A stretch of DNA of 64,000 nt from assembly GCF_904849725.1 (NCBI RefSeq), contig NC_058519.1, positions 19,513,267 through 19,577,266 of the forward strand, given 5' to 3'. The notes beneath the pieces were generated by a model that did no database searches, had not been told where the DNA came from, and saw nothing but the letters and a program-made list of their open reading frames with translations. Of the stretch, positions 36,366 to 51,969 are shown piece by piece (the first letter of the stretch is position 1; each line of letters opens with the position of its first letter). Both the position numbers and the translations under genes were made by a program. The stretch is from Hordeum vulgare subsp. vulgare (Eukaryota; Streptophyta; Magnoliopsida; Poales; Poaceae).

Positions 36366-38195
36366 TGAACGGGAACGTCGCATGGGAAACAAAAATTTTC
36401 CTACGCGCACGAAGACCTATCATGGTGATGTCCATCTACGAGAGGGGATGAGTGATCTATGTACCCTTGTAGATCGTACAGCAGAAGCGTTAGAGAACGC
36501 GGTTGATGTAGTGGAACGTCCTCACGTCCCTCGATCCGCCCCACGAACAATCCCGCGATCAGTCCCACGATCTAGTACCGAACGGACGGCACCTACGCGT
36601 TCAGCACACGTACAGCTCGACGATGATCTCGGCCTTCTTGATCCAGCAAGAGAGACGGAGAGGTAGAAGAGTTCTCCGGCAGCGTGACGGCGCTCCGGAG
36701 GTTGGTGATGATCTTGTCTCAGCAGGGCTCCGCCCGAGCTCCGCAGAAACACAATCTAGAGGAAAAACTATGGAGGTATGTGGTCGGGCAGCCGTGAGAA
36801 AGTCGTCTCAAATCTGCCCTAAAAGCCCCATATATATAGGAGGAGGGAGGGGGACCTTGCCTTGGGGTCCAAGGGATCCCCAAGGGGTCGGCCGAGCCAG
36901 GGGGGAGGACTCTCCCCCCCCCCCCCCAAACCGAGTCCTACTTGGTTTGGTGGGAGGGAGTCCTTCCCCCTTCCCACTTCTTCCTTTTTTTTTTCCTTTC
37001 CTTTGATCTTTTTTCTCTTGGCGCATAGGGGATTGGTGGGCTGTCCCACCAGCCCACTAAGGGCTGATGTGACCCCCCAAATGCCTATGGGCTTCCCCGG
37101 AGTGGGTTGCCCCCCTCCGGTGAACTCCCGGAACCCATTCGTCATTCCCGGTACATTCCCGGTAACTCCGAAAACCTTCCGGTAATCAAATGAGGTCATC
37201 CTATATATCAATCTTCGTTTCCGGACTATTTCGGAAACCCTCGTGACGTCCGTGATCTCATCCGGGACTCCGAACAACATTCGGTAACCAACCATATAAC
37301 TCAAATACGCATAAAACAACGTCGAACCTTAAGTGTGCAGACCCTGCGGGTTCGAGAACTATGTAGACATGACCCGAGAGACTCCTCGGTCAATATCCAA
37401 CAGCGGGACCTGGATGCCCATATTGGATCCTACATATTCTACGAAGATCTTATCGTTTGAACCTCAGTGCCAAGGATTCGTATAATCCCGTATGTCATTC
37501 CCTTTGTCCTTCGGTATGTTACTTGCCCGAGATTCGATCGTCAGTATCCGTATACCTATTTCAACCTCGTTTACCGGCAAGTCTCTTTACTCGTTCCGTA
37601 ATACAAGATCCCGCAACTTACACTAAGTTACATTGCTTGCAAGGCTTGTGTGTGATGTTGTATTACCGAGTGGGCCCCGAGATACCTCTCCGTCACACGG
37701 AGTGACAAATCCCAGTCTTGATCCATACTAACTCAACTAATACCTTCGGAGATACCTGTAGAGCATCTTTATAGTCACCCAGTTACGTTGCGACGTTTGA
37801 TACACACAAAGCATTCCTCCGGTGTCAGTGAGTTATATGATCTCATGGTCATAGGAATAAATACTTGACACGCAGAAAACAGTAGCAACAAAATGACACG
37901 ATCAACATGCTACGTCTATTAGTTTGGGTCTAGTCCATCACGTGATTCTCCCAATGACGTGATCCAGTTATCAAGCAACAACACCTTGTTCATAATCAGA
38001 AGACACTGACTATCATCGATCAACTGGCTAGCCAACTAGAGGCATGCTAGGGACGGTGTTTTGTCTATGTATCCACACATGTAAATGAGTCTTCATTCAA
38101 TACAATTATAGCATGGATAATAAACTATTATCTTGATACAGGAATTATAATAATAACTATACATTTATTATTGCCTCTAGGGCATAATTCCAACA
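36366..38195 (-). repeat. 5' LTR of the minus-oriented host copia element
   Basis: 1830 bp, beginning TGAACGGGAACGTCG and ending GGCATAATTCCAACA on the plus strand. It contains a TATATATAGG core promoter motif near 36831 (minus strand reading). The TTAGT duplication follows at 38196-38200. Confidence 0.88.
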
Positions 38196-38200
38196 TTAGT
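38196..38200. repeat. Target-site duplication TTAGT, right copy
   Basis: Matches 29413-29417. Confidence 0.88.
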
Positions 38201-38760
38201 CACATTGCTTGCAAGGCTTGTTGTAATGTTTTATTATGTAGTGGGCCCTGAGATACCTCTTTGTCACATGGAGTGACAAATCCCAGTCTTGATCCATACC
38301 AACTCAACATACACCCTAGGAGATACCTGTAGAGCACCTTTATAGTCACTCAGTTATGTTGAGAGGTTTGATGCACACAAGGTATTCCTCCGGTGTCACT
38401 GAGTTACATGATCGCATGGTTATAGGGATGTATACTTGACATGCAGAAAACAGTAGCAATAAGCTGACACGGTCACATGCTACATTCATAGTTTGGGTCT
38501 TGGCCATCACATCATTCTCCTAATGATATGATCCCGTTATCAAGTGACAACTCTTGTCTATGATCAGGAAACCTTGACCATCTTTGATCAATGAGCTAAT
38601 CCATTAAAGGCTTACTAGGGACAGTGTGTTGTCTATGTATCCACACATGTATTTAAGTTTACAATCAATACACTTCTAGCATGGATAATAAACGATTATC
38701 TTGAACAAGGAAATATAATAATAACTATTTTATCATTGCCTATAGGTCATATTTCCAATA
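38201..38760 (-). repeat. Old, diverged copia LTR, right part
   Basis: Continues 29417 after the composite unit and ends CATATTTCCAATA at 38760, a mutated form of the usual CCAACA terminus. Divergence from the other LTRs is obvious by eye. Confidence 0.75.
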
Positions 38761-39117
38761 GAGAGAATGAGGGAAGAGGGGCCAAAGAGGGGCGATAAGC
38801 CATCAGGGCGTGACCACCCCCTAGTCGCGTCATGTTGCCTTGTGGGCTCCTCGTGTGGCTTCAGGTCTCCTTCCAAAGCTTCCAGGACTTCTTTTGGTCC
38901 AGAAAAATCATTAAAAGGTATCCTCGCAATTGGACTTTGTTTGGTATTGAAAACCAGAAAAACAAAAAACACGCACAAAACAATAACTAGCACTAGCCAC
39001 TAGGTTAATAGGTTAGTGTTAAAAAATAATATAAATTGGTGCATTATGACCCAAAAAGTATTTTAAGATGATACAACATGGAACAACAAAAATTATAGAT
39101 ACGTTGGAGACGTATCA
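38761..39117 (-). repeat. Gypsy (Athila-type) LTR end fragment
   Basis: Resembles the last 350 bases of the third Athila element's LTR (AAAATTATAGATACGTTGGAG, ending ACGTATCA). It probably was the host of the old copia LTR. Confidence 0.65.
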
Positions 39118-39124
39118 ACCTCAT

Positions 39125-40713
39125 CACTACGGGAAACTGAAGATTTATCATCAGTACAACTCTTTGTCGTCAGCATTTCGTCGAGGCAGACAACAAAGGT
39201 CAATTTTGCTGACACTGGCTGACGAAAAAAAACGACTGATGGCAAATACTCGCTTTGACGTGTGTAGAAAATAACACATACAACAAAGACTCTTTGTCGC
39301 CTGCATTTTATTTTACAGACGAAAAAGTCTTTCGCCTTACCGTATGTAAATAAAAACACAGACGACAAAATCTTTGCCGTCTGTGTTTTGCTTTACAGAC
39401 GACAAAGTGAGAGACTTTGCTGTCCTTAAAACAAAATGCAGATGACAAATAGAAAAAACAGCACACCGACTGCTCACGCGGATCGATGATGTGGCGCATA
39501 AGATCTCGCTCACCCCAGCCCACGGATTGATCGCGAGCGGTGTCCACCCTCAAGCCCCATCCCCACCATGTTCTCTCTCCCCTTATCTGGCCCCACCACT
39601 CTCTATCTCTCCCTTATCCACCCATCCACCCCTCCACGAGCTCCCTCTCCCTTATCCCGCCACCGGCCACCCCACCACGGCCCCAACCTCTTCGGTTCCT
39701 CCTTCCACCCTGCCACGGCCCCAACCTCGCCGGCTCGAGTGCTACCGGCCTCCATTGTTGCTCAGCCCACCGGCCATCGCAGGTAGCAGTGCCGGACCCG
39801 AAGGGCCACGTCTCCAACCTCGTCGGCTCGAGCACCACCGGTGGCCTCATGTGCTTGCCCCATAGGATGTCGCAGGAAGCAGTGCCGGATGCAGAGGGCC
39901 ATGGCCCTAACCTCGCCAGCACCTCCTCCCACCTTGCCAGCATCATGCGAGGCCACAACCCTGCCATATTATAATCCCACCTCGCTGGCTCCTCCCCCCA
40001 CCACGTCGGCATCAAGCTCCTCCTCGCCCCACCTCGCCGGCTTCAAGATCCACCTCGTCTCAGCTCCTCCACCCACCTCGCCATGTCTCTAGCGCCACCG
40101 GCCGCCGTCACCTCTCGCCCCATCGGCCGTCACAGGGAGCCGGACATGGAGGGCCACTGCCACTCGCCCCCATCGGGTCCAGGGCGTCGAACGGCTCCAT
40201 GGCTAGAAAGAATGTTGTAGCTGCAATTTTTTAAATCGTACAAAAAATGTTGATTTTCATATGTGTAAATTTGTTGTATAAATCAGTCTATAAAGAATGT
40301 TGTAGCTGGGAATTTTTGATGGTTAGGTGTGATGTGCATCGATTCTAATAAATTTGTTGTGTAAATTGATGTATAAAGAATTTTGTGGAAAATGTTCTAA
40401 CATTCAGCTGTCCTGCCATTTCTTAAATTAAACAAAAATCTTTGCCATCTATTAATTAGTTTGGTTGATGGCAAAGATTGTGTATTCACTCACGGCAAAA
40501 GAAGTACCTTTGACGTGTGTTACTGAGGTTGGAAGACGACAAAGTCTTTGTTGTATGCCCGATGAGAAGACGACGGCAAAGTACCTCTTTTCCCATTCAT
40601 AATATGTCATCAAGCTACGCATTTTGCTAGTTGACGGTAAAATCTTTGCCGTCTGTATACAGCCCTTTGCCGTTTGTTAGTGCCTGGCGTCAAACTTCAT
40701 GATTCCCGTAGTG
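39125..40713. mobile_element. Small non-autonomous CACTA transposon
   Basis: A 1589-bp element starting CACTACGGGAAACTGAAG and ending CTTCATGATTCCCGTAGTG, i.e. imperfect inverted ends beginning CACTA, flanked by CAT at 39122-39124 and 40714-40716. A 3-bp duplication is standard for the superfamily. Both ends carry many short subterminal repeats of the GACGACAAAG / CTTTGCCGTCTG type, the usual transposase binding array. There is no transposase, so it is non-autonomous. The middle (about 39540-40200) is GC- and proline-codon-rich with 93-bp tandem repeats. Confidence 0.9.
39721..39999. repeat. 93-bp GC-rich tandem repeat inside the CACTA element
   Basis: Units starting CCAACCTCG recur at 39721, 39814 and 39907, exactly 93 bases (31 codons) apart, with moderate divergence. 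They keep plus-strand reading open, but I recognise no protein. It could be acquired sequence or an internally amplified stretch. Confidence 0.6.
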
Positions 40714-40716
40714 CAT

Positions 40717-41078
40717 AAGCCGTGGCGTGTACTCCAAGTCACGCCAATGGATTCCGCGTGTTTGCTCCTTGACGTAACCAACACTTTGTAACCCTAGGTA
40801 CCCTTGGTATCTATATAAACCAGAGGGTTTTAGTCCATAAGGTAGATCAAGATCAATACTCCTAGGGTTTTAGACCACATCATATGATCTCGAGGTAGAT
40901 CAACTATGTACTTGATACATCATCATCAATACAAACAAAGCAGGACGTAGGGTATTACCTCCATCAAGAGGACCCGGACCTGAGTAAATATCGTCTCACC
41001 TGTCTCTTGTTACCCATCGATCCAAGATCCATAGTTCGCGACCCACTACTCGAGATCTGCCGGTTTTGACACTGATAA
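40717..41078 (+). repeat. Fragment of another gypsy-type LTR
   Basis: It includes CCCTAGGTACCCTTGGTATC, CTATATAAACCAGAGGG (a TATA-like motif) and a TTTTGACACTGATA end. This resembles the end of a plus-oriented LTR. No interior follows; it abuts another LTR scrap. Confidence 0.45.
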
Positions 41079-41300
41079 CCCCCTTCGGTGGATCTTTGTT
41101 GCGGTATTTTTTATATATTCCACATAAAAAATCTCCAGAAAGTTTCGTCCAATTCCAAGAACTTCTATTTCTGCAAAAAAAACAACATCATGGTAGTTCT
41201 GTTGAAAACAACGTCAGTCCGATTCAGTTTCATTAAATCATGCAAATTAGAGTCCAAAACAAGAGCAAAAGTGTTTTCGAAAGTAGATACATTTGGGATG
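41079..41300 (-). repeat. Gypsy LTR scrap
   Basis: Similar to 28030-28250: GGTGGATCTTTG, AATTAGAGTCCAAAACAAG and GTAGATACA at its right end. It is diverged and truncated. Confidence 0.55.
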
Positions 41301-41933
41301 TGGAAGACACTTCCTGACGAGGTCGCGCCAGACCCCCCCCCCCCTAACGGAAGAGTGGTTCTGGGGCCAGTCTAATCTGCCCATGTGGAAGGGGCTGCCG
41401 CTTGCTTAGAGAGCAAGGCGGGCGACATTCAAGAACGAGTTGGTGGAGGAGCATTCCAGGTACCTTGCGGCATGTAATTCCCGTAGGGCCACATGGGAAA
41501 AGGAGGGTGATTTGGAAGTCGGTGCGTCTACAAGTAGTGAAGGTGTACAAAGATGGCCGGTCTGAAGCTGCGTGGAGGTGGGCCGACAAGCACGTGTGTC
41601 CACCATCGAAGATCTCCGGTAGGCACCCAGTGAAATCGCCGATTCGGTTGCACGCTTCCGCCAACAAGAGGCTGATCAACATGTTGAGTGCTGCGAGGCG
41701 AAGGAGATGGCGAACTCCCTCCACGTTGGGAAGCCGCCACACACCAAGGGCTAGTGGCGTGCAGTTGTCGGAATACTCATCGCTCAAAGAAGTAGTTAAA
41801 TATCATCGCATATATGTGATGATATATTATATCTGCAATGGAACATAATAATAGAATAGAAAACATTTCTTAGAGATGGAGTATATATTATTAATTTCAC
41901 ATTTATATTTGTTTTTCCTACCCATTTCGTACT
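41301..41933. other. Unassigned region
   Basis: Frames open on both strands up to about 148 codons between 41344 and 41848, but no motif is recognisable and strand choice is unclear. A 14-base C-run sits near 41331. I make no gene call here. Confidence 0.4.
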
Positions 41934-42997
41934 CTAGCTGTTACACACATTAAAACATAACAATAGAACAGAAACCATCAACACATTGGAACATAGCAAT
42001 ATTATGATGCACACATTGTGATCAACATAGAAACGAGATTCAACAAGATAAAATGCCTCCATGACTACCACCCTTGCCTGCGGAAGCTCTTGGCTTTGCT
42101 TGAACTCGCGCAGGTGTTCGTCCAAGCGGTGGACATGCTCGCGGTACAGTTGGAGCGCGGATTTGATATGCAACCAAGTGATTTCATCGAAGATGACCAT
42201 CTCGAGGATGTGGGGGCCATGTCCTTCTACTAATACTCGATGGACATCTGGGCGAAGGAGGCACTCGAGCCTATCGACCGACCGTTGGCATCGAGGGTCC
42301 ACAGACACGGTGAAAGGCACAACCCATGCGAATGGCACAACTGACGTCCAGTCCAAGTACACCGCGGTCGGGTCCTGATGCAAGTATAACGCAAATGGTC
42401 GCTTCCCATTGCCGGCGAGGAATCGGGATATTGACGGCAGTAAACACAGTTGCAACGTCCTCCCGGGTGAGAGAGCATGCAAGCGACGATAGATCATGTC
42501 TTGCTCCGGCGCACACCGCGCCTCTCGCTCTGCCGCCCTCCATTGGTCTTGCTGTGCGACGCGCCCTGCCCTCTCGGCACGAACACACATGTTTTTCTCT
42601 ACGGCGCGCCGCCATTGATCTTGTTGTGTGGCACGCTGTAGCTTCTCGGTGGTGACACACTAATCTTGCTCTACGACGTTGTCGCGCCCTGCGCAAAGGT
42701 GTGCTCAACCCTAGCAATGACGCGTAATGTAGCGTTGTCCAACGCGTTGTCGAGGACGCCTTTGGCTTCTACGGGTCGTTGCTCCTGCACCAGATCGTTT
42801 TCTTTGTTGAGGAGGTTGATGGCAGAGGCGGCGCTTCGTCGGGTTGGCATGCTTGGAAATAATAATGTGGCCATAGGTTGCACTAGTTGTGCCTCCGCGT
42901 GTGTCGCCCACCGCCTAGGCTTATGCTCAATCGCTTGTGACGGCAAACCGATGGGGAGGTGGCAACAAACGATGGCGTGTATGGATAACGCCATCAA
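41934..42997 (-). pseudogene. Decayed gene of unknown function
   Basis: The minus strand shows two linked segments. 42997-42671 includes SMPTRRSAASAINLLNKEND and a Val/Glu/Ala-rich helix-like stretch. 42659-41934 includes TTEKLQRATQQDQW, a Gln/Arg/Ala-rich stretch, then NGKRPFALYLHQDPTAVYLDW and SVDPRCQRSVDRLECLLRPD, ending in a hydrophobic tail. They are separated by an in-frame TAG at 42660-42662 and a shift near 42670. The QDQWR repeat motifs look coiled-coil-like. I do not recognise the family. Codon-rich GC content contrasts with the AT-rich DNA to the right. It may be a broken host gene or a gene carried by a mobile element. Confidence 0.45.
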
Positions 42998-43290
42998 TGA
43001 AAAAGATAGGAAAGAAGGAAGCTCGGTAGGGATGGTTTTTGGGGGGATTTTGGTTAGTCGGGCGGGAAGCTTGCGCGGCTACGTGCGGGAACCTGTATGG
43101 TTGCGCGGGAACGGGCACTCCGACGCCTCTTCGAGCCGACGTGTGGCCAAACGAAACACACGTGTGGTGCTCAAGTGTGCACTAAAATCCTCCGACACGA
43201 ACACAATGATTGCATGTTTGCGATAGGAGGACGGGGTGACGCGTAGGCATATGGGTAATAATAAAAAAACATCTACAATTTTATTAGATA

Positions 43291-43623
43291 CTCTCTCCTT
43301 TTCAGTTTATAGGGCTCAAATCTAAAATCTCATCAACCAAGGTGAATTTTGAATGGATGGCACTAGTTTTAACTAGCCAATGAAATATTTCTCACATATT
43401 TTATTTTTGAGGCAATAAATGTAGCATCCTTCCTCTCATTGGACTTGCATGGTGCATGTAGAAAAAGATGCATGCATAGCCACTAATTTGTTTTTTCTTA
43501 TCTTTATGAATTAAATATGGCGTGAGACTCAAAGCATTTTAATTCAATTAGACTCAAAATGAGCCTAATATAATAAAAATCTGAAATTTTTGATATGAAC
43601 CCTATAAACCCGAAAGGAAGGAG
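43291..43623. mobile_element. Stowaway-like MITE with TA duplication
   Basis: The left end CTCTCTCCTTTTCAGTTTAT and the complement of the right end (CTCCTTCCTTTCGGGTTTAT) are imperfect inverted repeats about 27 bases long. Flanks are TA at 43289-43290 and 43624-43625. The interior is 333 bp, AT-rich and noncoding. Confidence 0.75.
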
Positions 43624-43625
43624 TA

Positions 43626-44140
43626 GCAAACAGTCGTCCCCTGTGTAGCGCCGGTAATGATTTCATCAACCGTCGACAATTGTTTACCACCAAGATTTTG
43701 CCTACAACACACATATCTTGTTAGCAACAATAATGTATGTTATTTTTGGTGTTCACACACGATTCTGATTACTGATCGGTTTGTCAGGTAGCACATACAT
43801 CTTGTTACACTGAATCGTTTGTATTCTGCTGGATCATCACAAACAGTTTATTCAAGTAAACTATATGCCCTCAATCGCATACATGTGCGTAGAGTCGTTT
43901 GTGTTATTTTGGTTATTAATCGTAAACAGTTCATGTGAATTAACTGTATTACACATATCGCACAACGAAGTCTTATATGAATCGTGCTTGAGGGATCAAC
44001 CGTACACATAGTTCATTTCAGTGATGACTGTTTTATTATCGTACCGTTTGAGATTCATACATCGCATGCTTTTAATCCTATAACTCTCGAATAAAACACT
44101 TTTTACCCTCGCAAAGAAAAGACACCGCAAGCAAAAGAAA
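43626..44140. other. AT-rich noncoding region
   Basis: No gene. It has several weak repeats of the TCGTTTGTGTT and CACATATC types, which look like degraded subterminal DNA-transposon repeats. I cannot define ends. Confidence 0.35.
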
Positions 44141-44522
44141 CTAGATGATGCCCCGCGCGTTGCTGCGGAAAACATGATAAATAGATATATAAATAGGTGT
44201 TGATAAACAAAAACTATTTGCTAAAAAAAATATTATGATTGCTCTCGTTTTATATTTTAAGAATAATAACTCACATGAAGCATTTGACAAGGAGATGCAT
44301 AAAAAAGTGTAACATGATCTACATATATTTGCGCTAAAGTATATACCGCTTATGTCCATGACAAAAATTAGTGAAATAACGTGTACATTAGTGCACACAT
44401 TATAACTTATGGAAAATAAGTATTTATAACTAAATGCATGACTTGATGATGTGGCATGATTGCATGAGAAGAAAAAATAGATAGTGGGTTACAACTATTT
44501 AAGAATAGAAGATAGTAGAAGA
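44141..44522 (-). mobile_element. Small non-autonomous Helitron
   Basis: On the minus strand it starts TCTTCTACTATCTTC after an A (44523) and ends GGGCATCATCTAG followed by T. A CG-rich hairpin (CCGC...GCGG) sits about 10 bases from the 3' CTAG. The TC...CTAG ends between A and T, plus the hairpin, fit a Helitron. The 3' end is the stronger call; the 5' end depends on pattern only. It lies about 560 bp upstream of the PTGES2-like start codon. Confidence 0.55.
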
Positions 44523-45080
44523 TATGTTGATGCTAATAAAGCGTTGAGGGGAAATCGTGGTGTTCACCAAAGCTATGTGTTCCAAAGTTGGCCGCGCGCG
44601 CGTTGTCACGTTCAGCCGGTCGTAGCCACTCGAGCCCCCATTCTCCACAACCTTTTAATACGACACGTACACTCCGTTATTCCAGCTGACAGATGGGCCG
44701 CGAACACGCCACAGGCCCACGTGTCAGTGAGGGTACACTTCCATACTTCCGTCGATAACATTCACGCCCTCCCTTTCTTCTCCCGCAAGAAGTACCCGCT
44801 GCTACAGAGAAAAAAACAGAGAGGTCCCTCACAATCAAGCTATTCGCACCTGCCCCCGACTCAGCTCCATTCCCATAACATGACGTAATTTATTCATAAC
44901 TGAAGGAACAAACTGTAAAACTGTTTTCTTTCAATTGGGGGATTAAATTATAATTTTAAACCCAGGGTTTTAGGCATCTTCCAGCTCCATCCAGGCCGAG
45001 ACGCGAAGCCCCTCCCCACCCCCCTCCCACCCCCGACGCCGACGAGGCGGCCGCTCCTCCGGCGAAACCCTAGGGCCACG
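44523..45080 (+). promoter_or_regulatory. Putative promoter and 5' UTR of PTGES2-like gene
   Basis: Between the Helitron and the ATG. Candidate elements are a G-box/ABRE-like CCCACGTGTCAG (44716-44727) and a TATA-like TTATAATTTTAAA (44948-44960). After these the sequence becomes C-rich, typical of a cereal 5' UTR, ending AAACCCTAGGGCCACG before ATG. The transcription start is inferred, not shown. Confidence 0.4.
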
Positions 45081-49914
<4,834 letters not shown>

Positions 49915-50197
49915 AGAAAAAATATCGCCACTATTAGGTTTTTGTTTGCTCGTTCAGGTCCTCATTTCGAATGGATGAAATCGATTGGAATGCCTGTCTT
50001 TCATAGACAGTAGAGCTATTGAAATTTTGCCAAGGTTTTAGTAGTATGCAATAATGCTGCCACATATATGAAGTTAAATACACGGTTTGACATGAAAACA
50101 TACTTTGATTGATTTTGGAGTAGGAGACATGAGAATTCCTGCTTCTATCTATCTTTAGCCCAGTGCCTAGTTTGACAAATGTTTGAAATGAGACCTA

Positions 50198-50345
50198 TCC
50201 CCTCCGTTCCTATATATAAGTCTTTTTAAAGATTTTACTAGGAGACTATATATGTAACAAAATGTATGAATTTATGTATATATATATCCGTATATAGTTC
50301 CTTAATGGGATCCCTAAAAAGACTTGTGTTTAGGAATGGATGGAG
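50198..50345. mobile_element. Stowaway MITE
   Basis: 148 bp. The left end TCCCCTCCGTTCCTATATAT and the complement of the right end, CTCCATCCATTCCTAAACAC, pair as inverted repeats extending into AAGTCTTT. TA flanks are at 50196-50197 and 50346-50347. It lies about 280 bp after the PTGES2-like stop codon. Confidence 0.85.
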
Positions 50346-50659
50346 TAGAAGGTTAGTGATAGTGATGAGCAAGTACGGGTGCGTTTGGTCATTTGCATGA
50401 GTTACACATATCAACTTAGCCTATAAGACAACTAAATAAAACGGTGGGGAAAAGTCACGGACGCGTTTGGCTCATTGGAGACTGGTTAAGCAAATGCATC
50501 CTCTAAATCAATATCTGCGTATCTCTCTTGCATTAGGGGATCAATTTTGGCATAGCGTTCGGTTGTCTGCATTGGCTGGGCTCACTCATCTACACGGTGT
50601 TTGGTTGTATACGTGAGATATGATTAAGAGCTAACACTTACACTTAGCACACATATTGT

Positions 50660-51230
50660 GTCTCACGACTGTGGTGGGCGGTAACCGCAACGCCGCGTCT
50701 GACACGATGAGCATAGTCTTGGGTGAGTGTTCTTACCGACGCCGCGACGAACTAGTTGCTAGCGTCGTCCACACAGAGAAAGCCCATGCGGAGGAGCGCT
50801 GAGGCAGAGGATGGGGGGCAGAAATGCAATGCGTGTCGGACCATGGCGAATGCGGTGGACGGTGACGGCGCCACGTCCGACACGATGATCAAGGAGTCTC
50901 GTGCGAGCGTTCTTGCCAACGCCGCGACAAACTAGTTGCTAGCGTTGTCGCCGCAAAGAAAGCTCGTGCGGAGGAGCGCCGAGGCAGAGGACGGGGGAGC
51001 AAAAATGCAATGCGTGTCAGACCATGGCAACTAAGGTGGAAGGTGGTCGTGGTGCCATCTCCAACACGACGAGCACAGTGTCATGCGCAAACGACCTCGT
51101 CGGCGACGCGGCGAACTAGTTGCTAGCTTCGCCGTCGCAGAAATAGCCTGCACGAAGACAGTGGACAGAGGAGGAAAAATGTAGTGCTCGCGCCATGGTA
51201 ATGTCAATGTAGCGGGACGAGAGAAAGGAG
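50660..51230. repeat. About 180-bp tandem repeat, three diverged copies
   Basis: The motifs GACACGATGA, CGCCGCGACGAACTAGTTGCTAGCG and GCGGAGGAGCGC recur three times with spacing of about 178-183 bases. Copies are roughly 80-85% alike by eye. GC-rich, with no consistent reading frame. The flanks contain GTGCGTTTGGTC-type motifs suggesting a DNA transposon context. Confidence 0.65.
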
Positions 51231-51751
51231 GCCAAGATAAATGACGCCAAAGACGATTCCAGTGTAATAACATGATGCGGTCAAGAGAAATGACGTGAGC
51301 TTCGAAATGAACGAATATGTGTTGTGAGACAGAGGAGAAACAGAGGAGAAGAAATACAATATACACGTAATTGTGATGTTAGTGCACTAGAATTGTCGAA
51401 ACAAAAAACTTGCAACATGAATGTCATGTGAAACTGCATGATGAAGGTGACGGTCAAAGAAAATCTCAAACCAATAATCCTAGAGGTACAAAGCTTTACG
51501 GGGTTGTTACGGACAAGACAACTTGTGATTCGTCAATAATCTCTCGCCCTCCTATTTTCAGACGGGGAGGCATCCCGAACTAATAGCATGTCTCCAAATC
51601 ACCACCTCCGTAATCTTCTGTAAAAAGTGCCCGTATATGTAGGGTTACTGATCTCAAACGGTCGACCATATGCGACGAATTTGATAAATTCATCCAAAAA
51701 TAGCTTCAAACGTGAATATAAAATTAAGCATTTACGGTCAACGAAACTACA
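51231..51751. other. Noncoding, nothing recognised
   Basis: AT-balanced DNA without gene-like frames or clear element ends. Confidence 0.4.
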
Positions 51752-51969
51752 AACTTATCACAAAAATAGAACCATAAGGATGATGCACATCTTTTTCGTA
51801 TAGAGCTTATCTCAAACCGAAGCACCGATGTGCAGATTAGAGGGGAGAAGGAAGAAAGGAAACTTATCACAAAAATAGAACCATAAGGATGATGCACATC
51901 TTTTTCGTATAGAGCTTATCTCAAACCGAAGCACCGATGTGCAGATTAGAGGGGAGAAGGAAGAAAGGA
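51752..51969. repeat. Perfect 109-bp tandem duplication
   Basis: The segment starting AACTTATCACAAAAATAGAA at 51752 is repeated from 51861 with no difference I can see. Two adjacent identical copies imply a very recent duplication or an assembly artefact. Confidence 0.92.

Larger units (their letters stand above)
29418..38195 (-). mobile_element. Rearranged Angela-like unit: minus element containing inverted pol-LTR module
   Basis: An 8778-bp unit between TTAGT duplications. The outer parts are minus-oriented: LTR 29418-31115 (inner end truncated), leader 35661-36365 and LTR 36366-38195. The middle is plus-oriented: pol 31132-33840 and a complete LTR 33848-35660. The simplest reading has two steps. 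First, a plus-oriented copy of the same family inserted into the leader of a minus-oriented host element. Then a single deletion removed the host gag-pol, 127 bp of its 3' LTR and the 5' half of the inserted copy, leaving a 16-base filler (31116-31131). Autointegration or an assembly error are the alternatives. Confidence 0.75.

Noticed and set aside
41344..41848. Long overlapping frames on both strands as a gene
   Set aside because: No motif, no strand preference and no start context; likely chance frames in GC-rich DNA.
50660..51230. Three-copy 180-bp repeat as a CRISPR or centromere satellite
   Set aside because: Only three diverged copies, no spacers, and a local array far too small for a satellite.
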